A DNA stretch of 64,000 bases from Nymphaea colorata (taxonomy: Eukaryota > Streptophyta > Magnoliopsida > Nymphaeales > Nymphaeaceae). The stretch covers positions 4,879,528 to 4,943,527 of the forward strand of contig NC_045140.1 in the NCBI RefSeq assembly GCF_008831285.2, given 5' to 3'. Below the pieces are notes generated by a model. The model was not told the origin of the DNA. It worked only from the letters and a program-made list of their open reading frames with translations, and did no database searches. Position 1 is the stretch's first letter; each line of letters begins with the position of its first letter. The position numbers and the translations under genes are program-made. Positions 11,939 to 22,788 of this stretch are shown here, one piece after another.

Positions 11939-13301
11939 GTAAAATTTCTTTGAAACGGAGCCTTAGGTAAGCGTTAGAAAAAGGAAAACTGTCGGTTTCG
12001 CCACCAGCTTTTTCAACATACATTGGACAACGTGCATGACGTAAACGTAACCTGCAGACAACCAAACATAAGTTCGTTGCATGATGCAATCAGATTCTAC
12101 TTTTACGCTTCATTGAAGAGAAGAACTGGAAGAAAAAAAATCTTCCAAACGGCTCCACCACAAACCGTTCGTGGTCTATAAACACTCGCCTTGACCTTGA
12201 CCTCTAGGTTGGGGGTTGATGTCCTTACTCCTTATAAGATTGTGACGATGTGCCTTTCATGGCTCATGGTCCCAAGTAGTTTTTGCTTTCTTAATATGCT
12301 TGATGTTGCCATGGCATGTTACTGTCATGTGCATTTATTGGGCCGGATAATGACTTATCTTCCGAACTTTCCCTTCTTCTACAGTTTCCTTTTTTTTAGT
12401 GTGTTTATGCAATGAACTCTGCCTCCTCCAATTCTTTTTATGTTGTCCCATTTGTGTAATGTAAGTTCATGTTCATAAATCGTTGATGTCATCTCACTTT
12501 CTTTAATTGGACATAGAGGGCGAAGCCTCTTCTCCTTTCCTCCTATCTATGAGGTCTAAGGCTATTGTGGCACCAGAGTTTGAAGTGGTAAGCCACAAAC
12601 ATATCCTTTGCAGTTCAAAGAAATAGGGGCTACGAAAAATCGAATTGACGATCAGACTTTTACTGGCCTATCAACTCAACAGACTATTCTCTGCCTCTCG
12701 GGGCTGGACTGACTCTGACTAGGCTGGGATTTGACAAAAATTTTCCGAAAGATGCTAAATTATTGTCTTTCATTAGCTGACAACTGATTTATTACTAACT
12801 TTGTTGCTTGTGTCAATTTTGAGTTTGATTTTGGCTGATGCATCCCCCAATCAGGTTTTGTTTTCCGTTTTGAACTGTTTTTAAATATCGAACCTAACTT
12901 CTGTTTCTAAAGAGAAAACTAAAACTAACTATCTCTTTATTTTTGTTTTGTGTCCGATTTGAATTCATGTGACATCAACCATTGTGTTACAAAGAAGGAC
13001 TACTGATGTGAAAGTTGAAGCACGGCGGGGCCGACATGCCGAAGCACCAAAAACAAACCCTGTACATTGGGAAAATAAGAGGTTTGGGTGGAAGCTTCAG
13101 CCTTTTCTGAATGGTGGAAACCCCCATTCACCCAAAAACTAACTACTTAGCCCTGCTCAAGCGTTAAACATGATAATCTCAAAACATGACCTATGTCGCA
13201 GTATAAGTATGTGATTTTACTGTAGCCGCATTTTATATTGGCAGCTGTCCTTTTTGCAAAAATTAAGTGCATGGAAACAATTTTACCAACAACGTTGAGT
13301 A
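11939..13301. other. Intergenic DNA, no gene seen
   Basis: No reading frame here shows family features, codon periodicity or splice structure that I can support. Confidence 0.5.
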
Positions 13302-13543
13302 AGAGTGGACACCGGCCCCCGGCCGGCCTTGAGCCCAGATTAGTATAAGGTTGGGCTGGGCTCAATAAAATAATTATTAATTTTAGATATATATTTATAT
13401 ATTTTTCTTCATACATATATAATATCTATTTAAAATTGAACCAGGCCCGAACGGGGCTCGGGCTCCATCCAAGTTGGTTGGGCCTGAATACGGGCTGCCA
13501 AAATGAGGCTTCGAATCAAGCCGGCCTGGCCGATGCCCACCCT
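13302..13543. mobile_element. Non-autonomous hAT-like MITE
   Basis: Terminal inverted repeats: AGAGTGGACACCGGCC on the left and AGGGTGGGCATCGGCC read from the right end, 13 of 16 matching. The interior is rich in GGCC/GGGCT words. Ends of the form (A)GGGTGGGCA are common in plant hAT-type miniature elements. The target duplication is too eroded to call. Confidence 0.5.
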
Positions 13544-13884
13544 AACTTGAACTGGCAGCAATTTCTCACTAAGCATTGGGGTGATGGTTGCTTATTTTTA
13601 AGTGGTATGGTACGGTCGCTATCCTTAGCTCAACGCTCACTTGCTACAAATTTAGCTGGATCTATTAAAATGCAACTCTTGATTGCATGGTGCAAACGTA
13701 ACGTTATTAGTTTACCTCTAACATGTATAGGCAGGAGAGAAGGAGAGGCTAAGGCGCAAATATACCAGACTTGATGAGAATAATTTGGAACATCAATTCC
13801 AAGGAGATGAAATGGTAGAGAATAAGTTGTAAATATATAGTCCAACTTTTCAAGAATCCAAAATGGGTCCTCAAAGGACAATGA

Positions 13885-14180
13885 GCCAAGCCAAGTCGGG
13901 TTCGGCTCGAACTCGCTCGAAAAAGCTCAACTTGAGTAACAAGTGTAACTCAAGTTTAAATGTATACTCCAAATATAAAATGTCTCGTGTTCTAGTTATA
14001 AGAATTCGACTTGTTTAAATTCGGCTCTACTCAACTACATAAAAATGGTTCATTATAGTTGAAGTAGTTAAACAAGTAAAAAAACAAGACAGGTTAACAT
14101 AAATGAGTTAAAAGAGTTAAGTGAGCCCAACTAGCGCTTGACGGTGTATAGTTGATCGAGCTCGAGCAAGCTTACATTTC
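13885..14180. repeat. Decayed repeat with GCTCGAACTCG-type words
   Basis: Dense overlapping words such as CGGCTCGAACTCGCTCG at the left and GAGCTCGAGCAAGCT at the right, partly inverted to each other. Such words are typical of old dispersed plant repeats. No ends can be defined. From 14180 to 15286 I see nothing identifiable. Confidence 0.25.
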
Positions 14181-15286
14181 TTACTTTCGAAAAAATAACT
14201 TAGCTTTTATATTTGCAACTTAAATTTTACTAATGATATCGCTATTGCTTTCTGTAATGAATCTAAAAATCAAATTATCATGAGAATCCGTAAATCGTAT
14301 CATAATCGCAATTGCTTGAGAATCGAATTGATAAAAAATACACTTTTAAAATAAAAAAAGAATAAAAATTAAAATATTATCCATAAGTTAGGATGTCAAG
14401 AGCAACACGATTAGGAGACTCGGGACTGCAGCTCATCCGTGGTTACTTTGTGTTCTCTTTTAAAAGAACAAGCGAGCACTTGAGTTGGGAATTGTTGGCA
14501 ACAATACAAAGAAAGGAGGCGTTTGTTTAGTGCTGCAACACCTAAACGCGTGATCCATTTACCTTCTTGAACCTTTCCATGGTGCTCGAATCCAAATGAA
14601 ACAGAAGAATCAAATTCCCCCAAACCAAATGCCTTTGCATGAAGGCATCAGTTCCTTATTTCCACCTTTTAAGTATTGAAAATTTTGCTAATTTCAAAGA
14701 CAATTCCACGAATTCAAAACTTTCAATATCATGTCATATTCGAGTGAGTAGAGGAGTATTTCATCCTATCACTTGGTTGATTGAGAGACATTCATTATAG
14801 TACTAGATCTGCTTTCAATACCCCTTTGTGATGTTTCATTATGCTTGAACTTGTATATCGGTGACCGGCCCTCACGGCACTCAAAATAAGTACCAACCAC
14901 GTACCGGCCCTCACGTATCCAATATCAGGTCGTTTGGAGACACTCCATTCCATGCCAAGCTTTTCTAAAGAGCAAGCTTTATTATTATTATAGTTGATCA
15001 TAACAGCTGTCCACAGCTATGATTCATTTCATTTGATTATCAGTTGCTTCCCTGGAAGCTATTACAAATAAGCAGAGAGAAAAATAATTTGATTTGATCA
15101 AATACATGATATGTATATTTGGAATCAAGAAATCATCCCCTTCGCGGCTTGGCACATTTTTATCCTTTAAAAATATAATAAGAGATTGAATATTTATTTA
15201 ATTCTTTCCTATTTTCTTCATTATCACAAATACATACTTTCAAAATGGGAAAAGAAACAAGTTACTAAACTATCCATCCTTTTGGG

Positions 15287-15689
15287 TGTTGGATAGTGGC
15301 CATTGAGCCCTATCCGGATATCTCGTAACTGTTTTGCAGTTACGAGATTTACACAAAACTTCTCACAAGATAAAGTTCAACTTTATCTCAACATTTTCCT
15401 AAAAAATCTCTCACGCTAACTGTTGCTAGGATTTGGGGAAAACCTAAGGGGCTGGCTATTTATACCCAGCAATGCTTAATGTTTAATCACTCTGTAGAAG
15501 AGGATTGTGAGGATCCCCTTAGAAAGAAACCCCTAAATCTGACTTACTTTTCTTCTTCTTCATCTTCCTCTTGCTCTATTGTTTTCTACAGGGGACAATG
15601 CTGCTTCTTCACTTGAACACTGAGCCGCTAGTGAACTTACTGGGTAGATGATGACTACAACTTCCGCTGCGATTACCATTGCTCCAACA
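15287..15689 (+). repeat. Copia A 5' LTR
   Basis: 403 bp, starting TGTTGGATAG and ending GCTCCAACA. It contains CTATTTATACCC near 15467, a plausible TATA region. It is longer than the 3' LTR because it has a 20-base inverted motif near 15371 and extra sequence near its 3' end that the partner lacks. Confidence 0.92.
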
Positions 15690-15690
15690 G

Positions 15691-15702
15691 TGGTATCAGA
15701 GC
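15691..15702 (+). other. Copia A primer-binding site
   Basis: TGGTATCAGAGC, complementary to the 3' end of plant initiator-Met tRNA, one base after the LTR. Confidence 0.92.
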
Positions 15703-17191
15703 GCAGGAGATCAACGTTTGAAACAAGTAAGTTGTCTTCTGGCGATATAATGCACACTATAGTAACTCAAATGACTAAAGCATGCTATATTCAAACTTAT
15801 GTTGTATACATGACGCATGCTACACTAAATAATTTGTTGTATGCGAGGAATGATATTAGATGCATGCTAAATTGATAGTTGATCTGAATGTATGAAGCAT
15901 GTCGTCTGTAGTTCCCTTGAAACAATCTCTGTGCATGGTAACTCTAGAAGGTGAAGGCGTTTTAATATACTATGCTCATGCGTACATATTTTCTATGGCT
16001 GTTTCCAGAGGACAGAGGGTTTCTGGTCTATGGTGCTGTTGACTAGAACCCTATGGTGATAGTCAGCTCTGTCGACGTCTTTGAACCTTGTTTCAGCCTC
16101 GATTGACGCTTTTAAAATGGGATTGGATAGAAAACCTAATGTGCAAAATTAGGGTAGAGAATATACCTTGACCGAGGACCCTTTGTCGCAGCCAGAAAAC
16201 CCACAACTGCTTCTTTTCCGGTGAACCCAAATTAGAAATCAACCTGCTTCGTCCCTGTTGCATGTCTTTGTTTTCTTTTTTTTCTTTGCATATCGTCGGT
16301 GGTAGAAGGAGAAGCCTAGGCAAGAGACGAAATCGGGAGAATCTCTGCAACACTTCTCTCCCGGTGAGCAGACGGTTGCCGTCACTCGTGCAGCCGGAGT
16401 CTCCTGTTTTCTTTGCTGCAGTTTTTTTTTCTTTCCTGGCAGTTCTCCCTGTTTCTAAAGCGATGACCTTAAACCCAATCTGAAAAACAAAATAGAGGGT
16501 TTCATCTGCTCACTGCTTGTTAGAAAGAGCTCCGGCCGCTCTCTGAGTGGTGCGAGCGTCCTCCTCGCAGTCATGGAGGAAAACGGGCGGAAAACGAGCA
16601 GCGACAGACGAAACCGGTCGTAGAGGAGAGAGGAGCTCTCGAGAGGAGAAAGGAGCTCACGAGAGGAGATAGAAATCACGCGGAAAAAATGAGGGAAAAC
16701 CCGTTCGGACTGAATTTGTACTCAAAAATTCAAAATTACGAAATTGGTCCATATTTTTTATCGTTTTTTAGAAAAGTTGTTAAATTTCTTGATAATTAAA
16801 GCCACAACACTTTTGCTGAAAACTTTTTCAAAAAGAGGCTTGCGAAAGTTAATTTCAGCAAAAACCAAAAACTTTATACGAAATTACGTGGCAAGGCATT
16901 CAGAGTTATTATAAATTGCTGAAAGAGGGTTCCAGAAGATTATTTTGCAATTTCAGCAGAAAACCATGATTTTATGAAAATTGCGCAGGGACATCCTCAA
17001 GCTGGTTAGAAATAGTAAAAGAAGGGTTCTGAAAATAACTCTGAACAAGTTCTAAATTTAACTTAAAGTTTTCTTGTTGTAAATATTATTTTAGAATGTT
17101 GTTTGAGATCTCTTGATGTGATATTCATTGTGATATTTTCTTTTTCCCTATATTTGTTGTTCTTTACTTGCCATGAGAAATTAATTTAGAA
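15703..17191 (+). other. Copia A long leader before gag
   Basis: About 1.5 kb separates the primer-binding site from the gag ATG. A pyrimidine-rich and GC-rich block (16250-16680) includes repeated GAGAGGAG words near 16625-16670. The small open frames on both strands have no recognisable domain. It may be an internal regulatory leader or acquired sequence. Confidence 0.6.
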
Positions 17192-18000
17192 ATGACATCA
17201 AGAGTGGGAGCCTCAGAATTAGCTAAGACTGAGAAACTGAATGGGACAAACTTCCATGCATGGAAACGTAGGATTATGTTAGCCTTGACTTTGGAAAGAC
17301 TCATTTATTTAATCAACCAGCCTTCTCCCACTTTAAGAGATAAATGTATGGATGAGGAAAGAAAAACATATGAGTCATTTACCACTGATGACCTGATGGC
17401 TAAAACCATCACGTTAACTTTCATGGAAGATGATCAAATCAGGGTATTTGAGGATTGTCCAACGACTAAGGAAATGTTTGATACTATTTCTTTCAAATCC
17501 AACATCACTACTATGATGCACATACAATTACTGTTAGAACAGTATAATTCTTAGAGGATGAAAAAGTTAGACAATGTAATGGACCATGTTAATAAGTTGT
17601 TGGTCATGGCTAAAGATTTAGCCGTAGTGGAGAATGTTATATCTGACAACATGTAGATTAGCACAATCCTGAACAGTCTACCTCCTTCTTGGGATATGGT
17701 AGTTACTGCCTTGAGTCTCCAATTTGATCATCTTACTTTAGAAAAGCTTCTTATACAGTTAGTTTTACAACAACAACGTCTGGCCAAGAGAAAGAATGTA
17801 GAACTAATGACCGTCCAGGAAAAACTTGCTAGTAGTCATGTGCCTGTAAAACACAAATAATTTAAAAATCAGAACGATGGCAAGTTTAAGGGCAATTTTG
17901 CATGTACTAAAAAATCTCAAAAAACTGTAGTGAAATGCTACAGATGCGGAGCCTAGACATATCAGGAAGAACTGCAGGACAAAATTTCTGAATAAGAAAG
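17192..18000 (+). pseudogene. Copia A gag remnant
   Basis: Starts ATGACATCAAGAGTGGG and encodes the copia gag N-terminus (KLNGTNFHAWKRRIM, then MDEERKTYESFTTDDL) to a stop at 17552-17554. The gag sequence continues past that stop in the same region. A zinc knuckle (CYRCG, later RHIRKNC in another frame) lies at 17935-17980, broken by a small deletion. Nucleocapsid function would be lost. Confidence 0.85.
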
Positions 18001-19247
18001 ATAATAATGGTCAGAACCACAACAACAGAAGGAAGCCGCAAGGAGACTGACAGAAAAGTCATCTGTGTCGTGTCAGAATGTTTGTTTGCGGATAGAGATT
18101 TGACTAGTTGGTGGGTTGAGTCAGGAACTACTCGTCACATTGCAAAGACAACGGAATGTGTGATTCACATGAAAGAATTGAGTCCTAGGAAAAACAAGAT
18201 TTACATGTGAAACAACTCATATTATGACGTCATGGGAATTGAGGCATATTGATTATATGTTGGGGGTACTAGTGTCGTACACAATGAGGTTTTGTATGTC
18301 TTTTCGATGAGAAGGAATCTTGTATCTGTTCCCGTACTGACTGAGAAAGGCTTTGAAGTTCGATTTATTCCAAAGAAAGTAACTGTGGGAAAACATGGAA
18401 GGTTCATGTTTCATGAAAAATTTGTAAAAGAACATGGTATGTTTAAACTTAATGATATGAATAAAGCTTCCAGTTCTACTTATTATGATTGTCATGAACT
18501 GGGAAAGGTTTTGAAGTTTGATTTATTATAGGGAAAGTAACAGTGAAAAAACATGAAAGGTCCATGTTCCATGAAAAATTTGTAAAAGAACATGGTATGT
18601 TCAAACTTAATGATATGAATGAAGCTTCCAGTTCTACTTATTACGATTGTGCAATGAGTGTCAATGTAAACTTCTGGCTTGAAAGATTAAGTCATATAAA
18701 CATAAAAAAGATGAAGACTCTAGCACAACAGAGTTTAATACCTGACATAAATACAAATGATTTCGCAAAATGCGAGTCGTGTGTACACGGAAAGATGACA
18801 AGAAAATCGTTTCCGTTTGAAGTAATTCGGGTCACTGAACTATTAGACATAATCCATACTAATATATGTGGACCTTTTAGAGTTCAAACTTATAGTGACA
18901 AGTTATATTTCATAACATTTATTGACGACTTCTCAAGATTTGAGTATATATACTTGATTAGACACAAGTTGGGAGCACTTGAGAAATTCAAGGAATACAA
19001 ATATGAAGTTAAGAGACAACTTGGGAGGTATATTAAAGTTGTAAGGTCTGATCAAGGAAGAGAATACACATCTAATGAATTCTTCGAATACTGTAAAGAC
19101 CTTTGTATTAATAGACAAAAGACAATGCCTAGAACACCACAACAGGATGGTGTGACTGAAAGGTGTAACAAAACCCTCTTGAACATGGTGAGATCCATGT
19201 TGGTAGGTGCACAATTACTAAAAGAGTTTTGGGTTAAGCTATGTTAA
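18001..19247 (+). pseudogene. Copia A protease-integrase remnant
   Basis: The protease motif reads WWVESGTTRHIA at 18109-18144 where copia has VDSGATRHI, so the catalytic Asp is replaced by Glu. Integrase follows at 18543-19247 with a zinc-binding region (HINIKKMK, later CESCVHGK). In the catalytic core, HTNICGPF has Asn where the first catalytic Asp is expected; RSDQGREY and GVTERCNKT are near normal. Stops and a 158-bp duplication interrupt the frame. Confidence 0.88.
18336..18651 (+). repeat. 158-bp tandem duplication in copia A
   Basis: 18336-18493 and 18494-18651 align throughout, for example at AAAGAACATGGTATGTT (18426 and 18584), with about 10% mismatches. It duplicates the segment between protease and integrase and adds an in-frame stop (18529-18531). 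Confidence 0.85.
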
Positions 19248-19887
19248 CAACTATGTACACAATAAATTGAGTGTCCTGCAAAGCAGTCCCAACCTCTCCT
19301 TATGAGAGATGGACTGGTGTAAAACCAGATCTGAGACATCTGAGGAGATGGAGATCTGTAGCACACGTGAAAATTCTAGATCCAAAAATGGATAAACTAG
19401 ATAAAGATCAGTAAGATGTGTATTTATTGGATATCGTAAAGGATCCAAGGGCTACAAATTATATCATTCAACTATAGGACTTATAGAAAGCAGAGATGTA
19501 CAGTTCATATAAGAACTCAATAATAAAGATTTTGATCCAGTTGAATATCGAAATGATATGCTGGATGATCTTATTTATTCAGATGAACAGTCTGATAATG
19601 AACCGACTGGAGCTCAGTTTGGCAATAAACCAATTGAGCAGGAATCGTCTAAGGAACAGTCTGGTAATGAACCGACTAAAGATCAGTTAGGTAATGAACC
19701 AACTGATCTGAGTACCTCGTCATTTCAAACGTTGTCAGGTCATAAAAGACCTAAAACTCCTCATTCATATTTGAATGATTATTATTTATATATGGCAGAG
19801 TAGCTATGCTATTCAGCAGATATTCACGAAATCTCTGACAATCTGACATATGACGAAACCATAAGCTCAAATTAATCATCAGATTAG

Positions 19888-20778
19888 ATGAATGCTATGG
19901 ATGAAGAAATTGAATCTATAGAAAAGAATAAAGTCTATGAATTAGTAGATCTTCCTAATGATAGAAAGCCCATTAGATGCAAATGTGTGCTGAGGAATAA
20001 ATATGAAGCTGATGAGTCAGTGAAAAAATTCAAAGTCGGATTGGTGGCGAAATGTTTTTCCCAAATGAAAGGAGTTGACTACTCAGAAACCTATTTGCCG
20101 GTTGCAAAGTTTGCATCAATTAGAATAATTTTGGCTATCGCAGCATTCTATGACTTGGATATTTGTGAGATGGATGTGAAGACTGCTTTTCTGAATGGTG
20201 AATTGAAGAAAACTATATATATGACTCAACTACATGGTTATGTCATCAAGAAAAAGGTAGACAAAGTGTACAAACTGAATAAATCGTTGTACGAGTTGAA
20301 GCAGTCGCCGAGACAGTGGTATTTTGCTTTTCAGAAAGCAATTACAAAACTTGGGTTTGTTGCAAACCAACTAGACCACTGTGTATATGTATGGAAAACT
20401 GAGAGTCTTTTATATATTCTATCATTATATGTTGATGACATATTACTAACAGGAAATGATAACGACATGATATTCAAAACGAAGACATGGCTGAACAAGA
20501 ACTTCGAAATGAAGGACTTGGGTGAAGCATCTTATATATTAGGAATAAAGATCACTCGAGATAGAAACTTAAGAATCCTGAGTTTAAGCCAAGAACAATA
20601 TATTGATTATATCTTGAAGAAATTTCGTATGTTAGACTGCAAACCAATTGGAACTCCTATAGCTAGAGAAGCAATTTTGAGTATGAGTGATTGTCCTAGT
20701 AAAGGACAACAAAAATTAAATGTTCCATATGGACAAGCTGTTGGTAGTCTAATGTATTTAATGGTTTGTATTAGATAA
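19888..20778 (+). pseudogene. Copia A reverse transcriptase
   Basis: Open frame of 296 codons covering most of the copia RT. Visible motifs are EMDVKTAFLNG (first catalytic Asp region), SLYELKQSPRQW and the polymerase signature LYVDDILLTGN (second and third catalytic Asp). It ends at a stop after SLMYLMVCIR. The surrounding frames are broken, so it is a fossil although the core motifs are intact. Confidence 0.9.
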
Positions 20779-20884
20779 GACCCAAGCTTTCCTATCGGTC
20801 TAGTGAGTTAACAAAGTAATCCTAGATGACCTCAATGGCAAGCAGTCAAAAAGATTTTTTCGGTACTTTAAAGAAACGAAAGGA

Positions 20885-21989
20885 CTGAAATTGTCCTATC
20901 AAGCATATGAGCTAACTTTAGTTGGCTATTCTGATGTATATTTTGTAGGCTGCAAAGATGACAGTAAATCCACTTCAGAGTATGTTTTCCTCTTTGGAGG
21001 TGGAGCGATAGTCTGATCTTATAAGAAACAGGGATGTGTTACTCAGCACACTCAGGAAGCAGAGTATGTAACATGTAATGTTGCAACTACTTTTGATGTC
21101 TGGGTCTGAGATTGTCCTATCAAGCAGATGAGCTAACTTTAGTTGGCTATTCTGATGCATATTTTGTAGGCTGCAAAGATGACAGTAAATCCACTTCAGA
21201 GTATGTTTTCTTCTTTGGAGGTGGAGCGATAGTCTAATCTTATAAGAAACAGGGATGTGTTGCTCAGCACACTCAGGAAGCAGAGTATGTAACATATACT
21301 GTTGCAACTACTTTTGATGTCTGGATCTGAAATTGTCCTATCAAGCAGATGAGCTAACTTTAATTGGCTATTCTGATGCATATTTTGTAGGCTGCAAAGA
21401 TGACAGTAAATCCACTTCAGAGTATGTTTTCCTCTTTGGAGGTGGAGCGATAGTCTGATCTTATAAGAAACAAGGATGTGTTGCTCAGCACACTCAGGAA
21501 GCAGAGTATGTAACATGTAATGTTGCAACTACTTTTGATGTCTGGATCTGAAATTGTCCTATCAAGTATATGAGCTAACTTTAGTTGGCTATTCTGATGC
21601 ATATTTTGTAGGCTGCAAAGATGACAGTAAATCCACTTCAGAGTATGTTTTCCTCTTTAGAGGTGGAGCGATAGTCTGATCTTATAAGAAACAAGGATGT
21701 GTTGCTCAGCACACTCAGGAAGCAGAGTATGTAACATATACTGTTGCAACTACTTTTGATGTCTGGATCTGAAATTGTCCTATCAAGTAGATGAGCTAAC
21801 TTTAGTTGGCTATTCTGATGCATATTTTGTAGGCTGCAAAGATGACAGTAAATCCACTTCAGAGTATGTTTTCCTCTTTAGAGGTGAAGCGATAGTCTGA
21901 TCTTATAAGAAACAAGGATGTGTTGCTCAGCACACTCAGGAAGCAGAGTATGTAACATGTAATGTTGCAACTACTTTTGATGTCTGGAT
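20885..21989 (+). repeat. Five-copy 221-bp tandem array of the RNase H segment
   Basis: Units begin at 20885, 21106, 21327, 21548 and 21769 and end at 21989, exactly five times 221 bp. Each encodes the copia RNase H core (VGYSD, GCKDDSKSTSEYVF, then SYKKQGC and QHTQEAEYV) interrupted by a stop where Trp is normal (AIV stop SYKK). 221 is not a multiple of three, so the copies could not be read as one protein. Units differ by only a few bases. Confidence 0.95.
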
Positions 21990-22317
21990 AAACCAGTTCT
22001 TCAAATACTTGAAATTAGATCTTGTTCATGAAACAGTTCAACTGTACTGTGATAATTAGACATCGATATTACTTATGAAGAATGGAGTTGTTAGCTCAAA
22101 GAGTAAACATATAATGGTGAAATACCATTATGTTCATGAAGTGATTGAAAAAAATGAAATCTCAATTGATTATTTGCATACCAATGGTATGGTAGCTGAT
22201 TCCTTAACTAAGGGAATATCTGAACACTTGTTTTCAAAACATGTAGCCCATATGGGGGCTAAGATATATTTGAAAGGTTGCGAAGGAAAAACCATTAAAT
22301 GGAAAACCTCGTTGTAA
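21990..22317 (+). pseudogene. Copia A RNase H C-terminal remnant
   Basis: After the array the RNase H frame resumes: INQFFKYLKLDLVH, then LYCDN followed by a stop, then SSKSKHIMVKYHYVHEVIE and the terminal domain GMVADSLTKGIS. It ends at 22315-22317. Confidence 0.85.
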
Positions 22318-22428
22318 ACTTTGAAGAAAGTTTGGGTTAGGATGGATAAACCAATTACGGAAAACCACGTAACTAGTTAAATGAAGAAAACTCACATTTA
22401 GTGAAAGAAAACTAGCGGTCTCATGGCC

Positions 22429-22438
22429 AAGTGGGAGA
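22429..22438 (+). other. Copia A polypurine tract
   Basis: AAGTGGGAGA directly before the 3' LTR start TGTTGAATAG. Confidence 0.8.
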
Positions 22439-22783
22439 TGTTGAATAGTGGCCATTGAGCCCTATCCGAATATGTCGTAACTGCCTTGCAGTTTCGAAAT
22501 TTACTCAAAACTTCTCACAAGACAACATTTTCATAAAAATCTCTCACGCTAACCACTACTGGGATTTGGGGAAACCTAAGGGACTGACTATTTATACCCA
22601 GCTCTTAATGTTTAACCACTCTCTAGAAGAGGATCGTGAAGATCCCCTTAGAAGGAAACTCCTAAATCTGACTTACTCTTATTCTTCTTCCTGTTCCTCT
22701 TGCTCTGCTGTTTTCTACAAGGGGCAATGCTGCTTCTTCACTTGAACACTAAAACTTCTGTTGCGATTACCATTGCTCCAACA
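22439..22783 (+). repeat. Copia A 3' LTR
   Basis: 345 bp, TGTTGAATAG to GCTCCAACA, homologous along its length to the 5' LTR but with two deletions. It is followed by the target duplication TTGGG. Confidence 0.92.
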
Positions 22784-22788
22784 TTGGG

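Larger units (their letters stand above)
15287..22783 (+). mobile_element. Copia element A, full length, defective
   Basis: Complete Ty1/copia retrotransposon of 7,497 bp between perfect 5-bp target duplications TTGGG (15282-15286 and 22784-22788). It has both LTRs, an initiator-Met primer-binding site, a polypurine tract and the copia domain order gag, protease, integrase, reverse transcriptase, RNase H. All frames are broken by stops and frameshifts, so it cannot encode its own enzymes. The leader before gag is unusually long, about 1.5 kb, and there are two internal tandem duplications. Divergence and an indel between the LTRs show it is not a recent insertion. Confidence 0.95.

Noticed and set aside
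20975-21823. Series of similar minus-strand frames of 61-110 codons
   Set aside because: They are antisense shadows of the 221-bp RNase H array.
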